Positions 30,332-38,110 of a stretch of DNA of 38,110 bases are shown here, piece after piece. Numbering within the stretch: the stretch's first letter is position 1; each line of letters begins with the position of its first letter. Both the position numbers and the translations under genes were made by a program. Location of the stretch: positions 1-38,110 of the forward strand of contig WELB01000161.1 in NCBI GenBank assembly GCA_009602725.1. The letters run 5' to 3'. The DNA is from Spirogloea muscicola. Taxonomy: Eukaryota > Streptophyta > Zygnematophyceae > Spirogloeales > Spirogloeaceae. The notes beneath the pieces were generated by a model, which saw nothing but the letters and a program-made list of their open reading frames with translations, had not been told where the DNA came from and did not search any database.

Positions 30332-30813
30332 TGTAGTGAAACAGCCGTTTGATTAAGCCACATGGCTCTGTTGGCATTATGCCCTGCCAGCTGCCAGGCT
30401 GGCTGGTCGGTGGCCCGCCCGGGTGCGGGTCCCGTCCGTCCGGAAGTACCCCTCAAGGATCCGCCCGGCCAAGGGAGGATCTTTGGGCCTGCCGCAAGGC
30501 GGGCCTTGGGGCGAACCTGCTCACACCCCTGGAGGGGGGGTGGCACGGGGAAGCACTAAGGAGCCTCAGGGGCTGAGGCTCATTAATCAGTTCGAGCCGA
30601 GGAAGCCTTGGAGCAGCCTTGCCGCTGCTCGCCGCCGCAGCCGCCGCCGCACTGCGCTGCGGGGCCTGCTGTGCCGGCCTGCGCCCAGGAGCTGGAGTCG
30701 CCGTCAAGGCGGCGCCACAGGGCCTGTCTTCCGCTGCGCATTGCGCTAGTGCTTCCTGGTGTAGTGGGTTGGCCCCTAAATCCCCTATGCTCGAATACAA
30801 TAAGGACTCTCTC
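30332..30813 (+). repeat. Element Z 3' LTR, truncated
   Basis: TGTAGTGAAACAGCCGTTTGATTAAGCC... It has a deletion of about 24 bases after TTGGCATTA relative to the W LTRs. It stops at AAGGACTCTCTC, lacking the last about 35 bases. It directly abuts the W LTR in opposite orientation. Confidence 0.82.
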
Positions 30814-31353
30814 TGTAGTGAATTTCGCCCTGAACACGCACTTAGAGGGAGAGAGTCCTTATTGAGTTCGAACATAGTGGGTTTAGGAGCCAACCCACTA
30901 CACCAGGAAGCACTAGCGCAATGCGCAGCGGAAGACAGGCCCTGTGGCGCCGCCTTGACGGCGACTCCAGCTCCTGGGCGCAGGCCGGCACAGCAGGCCC
31001 CGCAGCGCAGTGCGGCAGCGGCTGCGGCGGCGAGCAGCGGCAAGGCTGCTCCAAGGCTTCCTCGGCTCGAACTGATTAATGAGCCTCAGACCCTGAGGCT
31101 CCTTAGTGCTTCCCCGTGCCACCCCCCCTCCAGGGGTGTGAGCAGGTTCGCCCCCAGGCCCGCCTTGCGGCAGGCCCAAAGATCCTCCCTTGGCCGGGCG
31201 GATCCTTGAGGGGTTTTTCCGGACGGGCGGGACCCGCACCCGGGCGGGCCACCGACCAGCCAGCCTGGCGGCTGGCAGGGCACCTGGCCCAAATAATCGG
31301 TCATGTACTGCCAACAGAGCCATGTGGCTTAACCAAACGGCTGTTTCACTACA
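30814..31353 (-). repeat. Element W 3' LTR
   Basis: TGTAGTGAATTTCGCCCTG...CAAACGGCTGTTTCACTACA, with terminal inverted repeats TGTAGTGAA/TTCACTACA. Its complement is almost the same as the abutting Z LTR, so 30332-31353 is one large inverted repeat. Confidence 0.88.
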
Positions 31354-31372
31354 TACCTCCCCACTCTGGTGT
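31354..31372 (-). other. Element W polypurine tract
   Basis: Minus strand AGAGTGGGGAGGTA next to the 3' LTR, the likely plus-strand DNA primer. X has AGAGTGGGGAGGAA at the same place. Confidence 0.7.
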
Positions 31373-31399
31373 TCACGTCCTCGGGAACCTCGAGAGAAC

Positions 31400-31858
31400 A
31401 AGCGACAGATATTACACCCGACGGTTGCTGCCTCGACCAAGCCTAGGAGCATTACCAACCTTGGCCAGGTATTCCCTGAGAGCATCCGGACAATTTGCCA
31501 AATTGGCCGCAGGCTCTCACGTGTTGTGCTCATGCCCATACCCGAGCCACTTCACCAGATACTCACGGGTCTTACGCCCTCGAGGCTTGTCCCTATGAGA
31601 CAAGATCTCTTCCACCTCAAACTCAAGAGCATTTTCGATCGGTAGTGGAGGTGGGGGCGCCTGGACACGACCATCCGAAAGGAAGGCCCTCAGCTGAGAC
31701 ACATGGAAGACGTTATGTACCTTCCAATGCACTGGTGTCTTGAGCTCGTAGGACACCGTGCCCACAAGGCGTACTACGGCAAATGGTCCAATCCACTTGG
31801 GTAGCAACTTGCGCGTACCCACAGCCCGCAAGGATAAGTGCTTTGTGCTAAGTAGCAC
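31400..31858 (-). pseudogene. Element W integrase end and chromodomain
   Basis: Reads LLSTKHLSLRAVGTRKLLPK, YELKTPVHWKVHNVFHVSQL, FEVEEILSHRDKPRG, REYLVKWLGYGHEHNT, then a TGA stop at about 31529, then EPAANLANCPDALREYLAKV. The stop replaces the Trp of the conserved NTWEP (kept in Y), a single TGG-to-TGA change that removes the last part of the chromodomain. Confidence 0.85.
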
Positions 31859-32598
31859 TTGTGCACCAACATCGAAGGAGACGTCCTTCCGATGTTTGTC
31901 AGCATAAGATAAGCCTTCTGACGACTCTGAGCAATTTCCAAGAATTGCTGAGCTCGTCTCTGAGCCTCCAAGAGGGTCCCAGTAAAGGCGACCGCGGCGG
32001 GAACCCGTTCCGGCCTCCCCACCTGAAGTGGAGCTCGGGGATGCTGACCATAGTTGAGGAAGAATAGAGTCTCTTTGGTGGACGCATGATTGGCATTGTT
32101 CACAGCATATTCAGCTGGAGCCAAGTACTCATCCCAGTCAGTCTGGCTGGGGTTGACAAAGTGCCTTAACATGTCCTCGAGAACTCGATTCATTCGCTCA
32201 GTTTGGCCATCATTTTGTGGGTGAAAGGCTGTGGACATGGCTTGTTTCGTGCCAAGAATTTTGCAAACTTCTGTCCAGAAGTGTCCTGTAAAGCGAGGAT
32301 CGCGGTCTGAGACCATCCTCTCAGGTACGCCATGCAATTTCCAAACTTTATCCACAAAGATGCCAGCGAAATCCTTCGCAGGAACCCGCGTAGTTGTGGG
32401 AGCAAAATGCACCATTTTACTCAAGCGATCCACAAAGACAACAATGGCATCATAGCCATTCCGTGTCTTAGGCAATTGTGTGATAAAATCCACACTTACA
32501 TCAGACCAATTCCGCTCCGGAATCTGCAAGGGCTGAAGTAAACCGGCAGGTTTGCCAGTGAATGCCTTACTACGCTGGCATGTGGCACAACTGACCAC
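31774..32598 (-). pseudogene. Element W integrase core
   Basis: 274-residue frame: CATCQRSK (end of the HHCC zinc domain), WSDVSVDFITQLPKTRNGYD (first Asp), [15 protein letters not shown] (second Asp), [19 protein letters not shown] (Glu), [20 protein letters not shown] and GQHPRAPLQVGRPERV. The D,D,E triad is intact. The frame is lost after SRQKAYLMLTN, where the next segment (31400-31858) continues in another frame. Confidence 0.85.
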
Positions 32599-32978
32599 AA
32601 AAGCGCGGACCTGGGCTGAAAAGCCCGGCCACCAAAAGAGCGTCGCACAGCCTTTTGGGTTTTGCCCACGCCCAGATGACCACTGTAAGGCGGATCATGC
32701 AGCTCCTGCATTATGTCAGTGCGCAAGGCATTGCAGTCCGGGACCACAATAGCGTCACCTTGCAACCAAAAGCCTTTGTCATCGGTGAGGGTACTCACGT
32801 TGGCGGCCGCAGCAAACCACGGGTCGGTGCCATACCCTTGACGAATACGGACATAGAGCTCAGAGAGGTCTGCCGTGGGTAGCTCAGAAGCTTGACGAGT
32901 CGGACGCAATCCAGCAGCCCGCACCCCAGAAGCATTCAAGGTGGCCAACGCAGCAGCGCCGTGAATGTTGCGACTCAC
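32496..32978 (-). pseudogene. Element W integrase zinc domain
   Basis: Begins GAAALATLNASGVRAAGLRP, then LSELYVRIRQGYGTDPWF, GDAIVVPDCNALRTDIMQEL and HDPPYSGHLGVGKTQKAV. Both zinc-binding His residues are kept here, unlike Y. A frameshift at about 32635 (an AAAAGAG run) separates it from CATCQRSK. Confidence 0.82.
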
Positions 32979-32991
32979 AGGGTCCGCAACA

Positions 32992-33969
32992 TTAAGACGG
33001 CCAGGGCGATAAACCCATTGGAAGTCGAATTGTGCACTCCGACCATCGAGCTTGACGCCGAGTCAAATGCTGCTGTGTGTGGAAATATGTCAACGGGCAA
33101 TGATCCGTGACAACCGTAAATGCCACACCTTCCAGGTAGCAACGCCAGACACGCAAGGCGTGCACCACAGCCAGCAATTCCTGCTCGCCCGTAGTGTAAT
33201 TTCGCTCTGCAGGGATGAGTAGGCGACTCTCAAACGCTAACGGGTGACCCTCTTGCAAGAGCACGGCACCAATGCCGGTCAAAGAGGCATTGCAGACAAG
33301 CTCATATGGCACGCCTTCCCGAGGAAAGGCCAGCACAGGCGGAGACGTCAGCGCGTGCTGGATTCCCTCAAATGCACTCTGGCATTCGGACGACCAGTCC
33401 CAAGGGACGTCCTTACGAGTCAACTGCGTAAGAGGAAGTGCCAAGTTCCCATAGCCTTGTAGGAACTTTCGAAAGTAGTTTGCAAAGCCCAAAAAGGAAC
33501 GCAATGCAGGGACCGTCTTTGGCACAGGCCAATCCCGTACGACCGAAGTCTTTTTGGGATCAACACGTATTCCGTCCTTGCCTACGACATGCCCGAGGTA
33601 TGTCAATTCTGGCTGGTTAAATGCGCACTTGGACCGCTTTGCGTACAAGTGATTGTCACGCAGCAGCTGCAGCACTTGGCGCAGGTGCTTCGCGTTATCC
33701 TCAGGTGTTTTGCTGAACACGAGGATATCGTCCAGATAGACCAGCACAAAATGATAGAGCAAGGGGCCAAAGACCCTCGACATCACCGCCTGGAAAGTCG
33801 CCGGTGCATTGGTGAGACCAAAGCTCAGCACTTTGAAATGAAAATGTCCAAGCGGCGTCCGAAACGCTGACTTCGGAACATCTGCAGGCGTGATTCGAAT
33901 TTGATGATACCCACTTGCCAGGTCCAGGGAGCTAAACACCGTAGCCCTGCGAGCCAATCGAACAGTCAT
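32992..33969 (-). pseudogene. Element W RT palm and RNase H
   Basis: 325-residue frame. [62 protein letters not shown] (YLDD intact) and FLGFANYFRKFLQGY. RNase H: YELVCNASLTGIGAVLLQEG, TTGEQELLAVVHALRVWRCY and FTVVTDHCPLTYFHTQQ. The first catalytic Asp of RNase H (CDxSL in Y) is Asn here (codon AAT). The frame is lost at WSECTIRLPMG. Confidence 0.87.
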
Positions 33970-35044
33970 CTATTCGAGGCAATGGATATCGATTCTCGAT
34001 GGTCAGCTTGTTCAAAGCCCGATAATCGATGCACATCCGTAGGGTGCCATCCTTCTTTTTGACAAAGAGAATGGGTGCTCCGTATGGCGACTGAGAGGGC
34101 TCAATGTAGCCTTTCGCCAGCAGGTCCTCGACCTGGGATTGCATCTCTCGAAATTCGAGAGGGCTAAGCCGGTACATGGGACGGTAAGGCGGGTGAGCGC
34201 CTGGCTCCAATGGAATTGTGTGAGCCACAACTCGTTGAGGAGGGAGACCGTCCGGAAGAGAGTCGGGAAAGACGTCCGCAAACTCATCCAGCAGCTTATC
34301 AAGAATTTTGCCATGTGAATCCGCAGCATTCACACACAAGTCAGGCTTGGACTCGTCATGATTGAACGCCACCATCACAAAAAATGCCGTCTCGACAGTG
34401 TTCTTGTGAATCAGCCGCTTCATCTGCATGGCGGACAGCAGAATGGGAGCCCCTGCCGCCAGCGGCGGTGCACAGGGAAGCTGCTTGCAAAGGACAAGGC
34501 GCCGTGCGCCACGTTGTACCGTGCAAGTTCGGCGTTCATAGTCAAGGCATGCTGATGTGGCACGAAGCCAGTCATCTCCCAATATGACATCAATAGCGAC
34601 GGACAGCGCAATTGCGTAGCAAAGCACCTCGGCTTTATAATGCTGAATGCGAATTTGAATTGAGCACAAACCCAGCACATTGGTGGGGTGGCCATCGGCC
34701 AATGTAACTCTGGAGAGACCGTCTGCTTGCAAATGCAAGCCAGCGGAGCACACCAAGTCCCTACTCACGAAGGACACTGAGGCCCCTGAGTCTACGAGGA
34801 ACCTAGCCGGTGCCAAAGCAACCAGCCCCTCAAACAGCACAGTATGTCCACCATGGACGCTGCCAAGGATTGGGATGCGAGCGACGTAGACCCGGACCGA
34901 GGTCGGGTAAGGCCTATGCTCATAAGCATCAACGCTACGCCTGAGGAGCCTGTGTCCCGCATTGTGCGAGCACAACAGCGCCATCCCCAGCGGAGCTCGA
35001 TCAGGTACGCCACCGCGCCTCTGCGGCACAATGAAGAACAGCAT
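33932..35044 (-). pseudogene. Element W protease and RT N-terminus
   Basis: 370-residue frame. Aspartic protease [17 protein letters not shown] with [20 protein letters not shown]. Pre-[44 protein letters not shown] fingers: [61 protein letters not shown] frameshift at about 33965 then leads to the palm frame. Upstream it starts close after the gag stop (35069-35071) in another frame. Confidence 0.87.
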
Positions 35045-35068
35045 TTCTTCAGCCTCGCGGCGTTCAGG

Positions 35069-36351
35069 CTAGCTCAAGTAAACGTCAGCAGCCATTTGCA
35101 AAACGTTGTGGGCAACCCACACAAATAGAGGGCCTCCAGCCTCCAAGCCTTGCAACAAAGCAGATAGGGAGCGAACAACCGGCACGGTTGGCGGGCAAGC
35201 AATGCCAGCAAGATCGAACAGCTCAAGTGCGTCTGGCTGAATGATGTGGCGCCCAGAGGCAAGGGTTAAGCACTCACGCTTCCCCTTGAAGTTGCCCTTG
35301 TCCTGGCCCATCGGGCGCTGTGGACGGGGCTTCGAAGAAGATGGACCTGCCGCCGGGCAGTCCTTGATCTGGTGGCTCTTGCCGTTGCAGCCATAGCAGC
35401 CACCACCTCCTGCCACTCGCGGGCCAGCACCTGTCACGCGTGGCTTCTGAAAGCCGCCATGGGAATGAGAGTTAGAGCCCTCGTTAGGTGAAGCCTCTTC
35501 CTGTCCCGCTGTGCCTCGGCAGGTCCGCGTGCGTCCAGCAGGGGACGCTTGCCACGCCCAAGGTCCGGCATTCCGCTGAGCCAAGCCTGGAGTTCATCCT
35601 GATCATCCTGACCGGCAAATGGCGCGTGGGCCTTAGCATATCCATGCTTAGGGTTACCACCGCCCTTGCACATCAAGTGCATTGCGGAATCGACCTGTAG
35701 CAGGCCCTGCTCCCCGCGCAACCTCGCGAGGAGGCGGTAGCCGCGGTCCATCGCAGGCTGGACTGCTGCCAGATGCTGCGCGAGAAGTGCTATGCGTTGC
35801 ACCTCCCCAGCCGATATGCCCTCTTGGCCCGCGGCCTCAGGCTCGGCGCGCCCCCTGTGGGCGTGCCCTGCAGCAGCCACCGCCTCAGCAGTTGGCCCTG
35901 CAATGTGGGCCTCGTGCTCCTCGCTCATCCTCGCAAGGAGGCTGTATAGCACGCGCGGAACTGCGTCCGCCGCAGCCTGGACAGCCGCCAGGTCCTGCGC
36001 GAGGAGTGCGGTCCGTTGCACATCCTCCGCCGACAAGCCTTGGGCTCCGAGCTCGGCATACCCTCCCAGGGCTTGCCGCGCAGCGACCACTGCATCCACA
36101 GTATCTGACCCTGCCACGGCCGCTGAGTCCACAGCCGGCCGTGCTAGAGCAGCCGCCGCATCCACGGCGGTCTGCTCCGCGGCAGCCGCTGCATCCTCAG
36201 CGGTCCGCTCCGCGGCAGCCGCTGCATCCACAGCGGTCCGCGCCTCTGCAGCCGCTGAGTCCACAGCTGACCGCCCCGCAGCCGCTGAGTCCACAGCCGA
36301 CCGCGCTGCAGCCCGAGGGCCGGATCTTGCGCTGGAGGTTCGTGAAGCCAT
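35069..36351 (-). pseudogene. Element W gag, rearranged
   Basis: The start is most likely the ATG at 36349-36351 (MASRTSSARS, like X and Z). Long Ala-rich repeats follow (RSAVDSAAA, ERTAEDAAAAA, EQTAVDAAAA). Two copies of the GHAELGAEG..LSAGEVQRxALLAQDLAAVQ module come next (GGYAELGAQGLSAEDVQRTA and AGQEGISAGEVQRIALLAQH). AHAPFAGQDDQDELQAWLSG then jumps directly to RGPAEAQRDRKRL, so about 180 residues of capsid core present in X are missing. A frameshift near 35450-35490 leads to the zinc knuckle CYGCNGKSHQIKDC (intact) and RPQRPMGQDKGNFKGKRECL, ending MAADVYLS. Confidence 0.82.
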
Positions 36352-36830
36352 TCTGTCTGAGGGACACTGAAGGATCAATTCAGCGCCGGCAGTCAGCAGA
36401 CTACACCCTCCATACTGCAATACAAGACATCGCAAGACTGCTGCAGCAGCGAGCGAGCAAGCAAGGCAGCGCACAAATCCACACCTCAATCAACAGGCAG
36501 GCAGACAGCCGCAATGTGACCCAGACCGATGCTCGCGAGCAACGCTGGGCACACGACTGACCTCACCACACAAAGCTGCAAGCCCAAGCATCACCTCAAA
36601 AGGAGCGAACACAGCAAGTGGTCCTGGAGGATCAGTCCGCAATGTGGCGTTGGTCGTTGCCGGCTCTGCGCAAAGATGCCTCTGCACCCGGCGCGTCAGA
36701 GGAGCCGTCCCACGGACCAACGTCTGGCAAGCACTTCAACTTTGACAGAAAAAGTCAGGCCAGAATATCAAGGAGATCCTTGCATCATCAGCGAGCACAA
36801 AAAGTCACAAGCACGATGGATGCAAGACCA

Positions 36831-36842
36831 CCTCTGATACCA
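36831..36842 (-). other. Element W primer-binding site
   Basis: Minus strand TGGTATCAGAGG, three bases from the 5' LTR. Exact initiator tRNA-Met type. Confidence 0.88.
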
Positions 36843-36845
36843 ATT

Positions 36846-37386
36846 TGTAGTGAATCTCGCCCTGAACACGCAGTTAGAGGGAGAGAGTCCTTATTGTATT
36901 CGATCATAGTGGGTTCCGGAGCCAACCCACTACACCAGGAAGCACTAGCGCAATGCGCAGCGGAAGACAGGCCCTGTGGCGCCGCCTCGACGGCGACTCC
37001 AGCTCCTGGGCGCAGGCCGGCGCAGCAGGCCCCGCAGCGCAGTGCGGCGGCGGCTGCGGCGGCGAGCAGCGGCAAGGCTGCTCCTGGGCTTCCTCGGCTC
37101 GAACTGATTGTGGGCCTCTGCCCCTGAGGCTCCTTGGTGCTTCCCCGTGCCACCCCCCCTCCAGGGGTGTGTGAGCAGGTTCGCCCCAAGGCCCGCCTTG
37201 CGGCAGGCCCAAAGATCCTCCCTTGGCCGGGCGGATCCTTGAGGGGTATTTCCGGACGGACGGGACCCGCACCCGGGCGGGCCACCGACCAGCCAGCCTG
37301 GCAGCTGGCAGGGCACCTGGCCCAAATAATCGGACATGTAATGCCAACAAAGCCATGTGGCTTAACCAAACGGCTGTTTCACTACA
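36846..37386 (-). repeat. Element W 5' LTR
   Basis: TGTAGTGAATCTCGCCCTGAACACGC...CGGCTGTTTCACTACA, 541 bases, very similar to 30814-31353. Confidence 0.88.
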
Positions 37387-37913
37387 CAATATATGACTAC
37401 AATGGAGCGCCTTCTCGAGGCAAGGCCCAAAACAGGTGGGGATACTAGAACCCGTTTTGAATTTCCTCAAATGGCCGCGGGCATGTGGACGTCCACCCAA
37501 GGGTACGTCCTTACGAGTGAGCTTCGTAAGAGGAGATGTCATGCTTCCGTGACCTTGCAGGAATCCTAACAGGAACGGGCACACTGTGCGAATCCTCGAA
37601 AGCAACTGCCGCACATCCCGTGGCACTTAGCCAGTCCTTTACGTCAGTCTCTGCAGACAGATGCAGCATGATGGACTATACTTGTGGGGTCGACGCGAAC
37701 TCCGTCTTTGCCCACAGTACGCCCTACTACTACTGGTGACATACACTTGGCAGACAAGTGATTCTCACGTTGCAAAGGCAGCACTAGCTGCAGGTGCAGT
37801 ACGTGATCCTCGGGTGTTATATGAACACCGGTATGTCATCCAAGTATACCAGCACAGAGTTATACTATGGGGCCAAAGACTCCCACTGTCACAGCCTGAC
37901 ACGGGGCTGGAAA
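37387..37913 (-). pseudogene. Old Y-like RT/RNase H fragment
   Basis: On the minus strand this aligns with 18920-19430 of Y: CGCCTTCTCGAGGCAAGGCC, GTCCTTACGAGTGAGCTTCG, and TATGTCATCCAAGTATACCAGCAC (the YLDD region) are shared or nearly so. Indels and substitutions destroy all long frames. It is bounded on the left by W and on the right by another LTR, so it is the remnant of an element split by both. Confidence 0.78.
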
Positions 37914-38110
37914 TGTAACGTCCCCATCCGTTACGTGACGTTTAACCGTGGGTTGAACGCTACCGCGTGGTAACGGCACGCGGCCCCAGTATCGTTGGCG
38001 TGCGACACGTGGGCGACGCGCGGCAAGTGAGACGCGGCTCACCGCGGCTCGCCGGAGCTGTCGCCGCAGGGCCGCCCGGGCCCCCGGGCCGTGGCCGCCG
38101 CCGCCCTCAC
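37914..38110. repeat. Start of another LTR, runs off the window
   Basis: Begins TGTAACGTCCCC, abruptly interrupting the pol fragment. The first 12 bases equal the reverse complement of the end of the Y 5' LTR (GGGGACGTTACA), then diverge. The rest is very GC-rich with palindromic bits (CGTTACGTGACG, CCGCGTGG/CCACGCGG-like). Probably a related LTR, possibly in plus orientation. Confidence 0.6.

Larger units (their letters stand above)
28730..30813 (+). mobile_element. Ty3/gypsy element Z, plus strand, internally deleted
   Basis: Same superfamily as X and W but in the opposite orientation. The 5' LTR is 28730-29363. The primer site follows, then about 500 bases of leader, the first third of gag, and the 3' LTR at 30332-30813 without its end. 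All of pol and most of gag are missing. No target duplication can be defined because both outer edges are rearranged. Confidence 0.75.
30814..37386 (-). mobile_element. Ty3/gypsy chromovirus-type element W
   Basis: Minus-strand element of 6573 bases: 5' LTR 36846-37386, primer site, gag, pol (protease, RT, RNase H, integrase, chromodomain) and 3' LTR 30814-31353. The two LTRs (540 and 541 bases) are very similar. No matching target duplication is seen: CTCTC precedes the left LTR and CAATA follows the right. This fits a rearranged left edge. The right flank is a Y-like pol fragment. It is the most complete pol in the window but has defects in every gene. Confidence 0.88.

Noticed and set aside
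30453-31209. Two overlapping 196-residue Ala-rich frames on opposite strands
   Set aside because: They are the two arms of the head-to-head LTR palindrome read in the same way. There is no protein signal beyond GC-rich composition.
35682-36560. 292-residue plus-strand Pro/Gln-rich frame
   Set aside because: Antisense shadow of the Ala-rich gag repeats of element W.

Overview
The window is a piece of a eukaryotic nuclear genome, most likely a green alga (chlorophyte). The host genes have GT-AG introns. The ERH-like protein has a plant-like C-terminal half (ITYG...ALV...FDRQWIKQR). A SET-domain protein of the Rubisco-LSMT/SETD type is present. The LTR retrotransposons use a plant-style initiator tRNA-Met primer site (TGGTATCAGAGG). 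Species cannot be determined from the sequence alone.

Left half (about 1-15,300): four recognisable host genes. These are ERH on the plus strand (1449-2123, first exon not found), a three-exon small membrane protein on the minus strand (2690-3220), a many-exon SET-domain methyltransferase-like gene on the plus strand (about 5160-8040, preceded by unidentified possible exons at 4656-5090), and an F-box/WD40 gene on the plus strand (10902-13434). Between them lie at least ten 5'-truncated or deleted copies of a LINE. Its protein ends in a conserved ...SDLxLLTRGY-stop, and its 3' UTR carries a small conserved hairpin followed by a CTCAATGGGCGAGC-like terminus. Two of these LINE copies are nested one in the other with a 6-bp target duplication.

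Right half (15,300-38,110): a retrotransposon nest. One LINE (coding for an RLE-like nuclease domain) is split by Ty3/gypsy element X (15633-27487). The 3' LTR of X is split by a second Ty3 element, Y (16092-23768, chromodomain-bearing, TSD GGAAC). The pol gene of Y is split by another LINE copy (19743-20219, TSD about TCTTTCC). This gives four levels of insertion, each with a recognisable junction. To the right are a deleted plus-strand element Z (28730-30813) and a nearly complete minus-strand chromodomain element W (30814-37386). Their LTRs abut head to head as a roughly 1-kb palindrome. W is followed by an older Y-like pol fragment and by the start of another LTR at the window edge.

No element here looks autonomous. 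X keeps a gag capsid region but has lost most of pol. W keeps most of pol but has lost its gag capsid core, and it has an Asp-to-Asn change at an RNase H catalytic position and a stop in its chromodomain. Y has frameshifts, a lost integrase zinc-binding His and the LINE insertion. No CRISPR array, tRNA or rRNA was seen.
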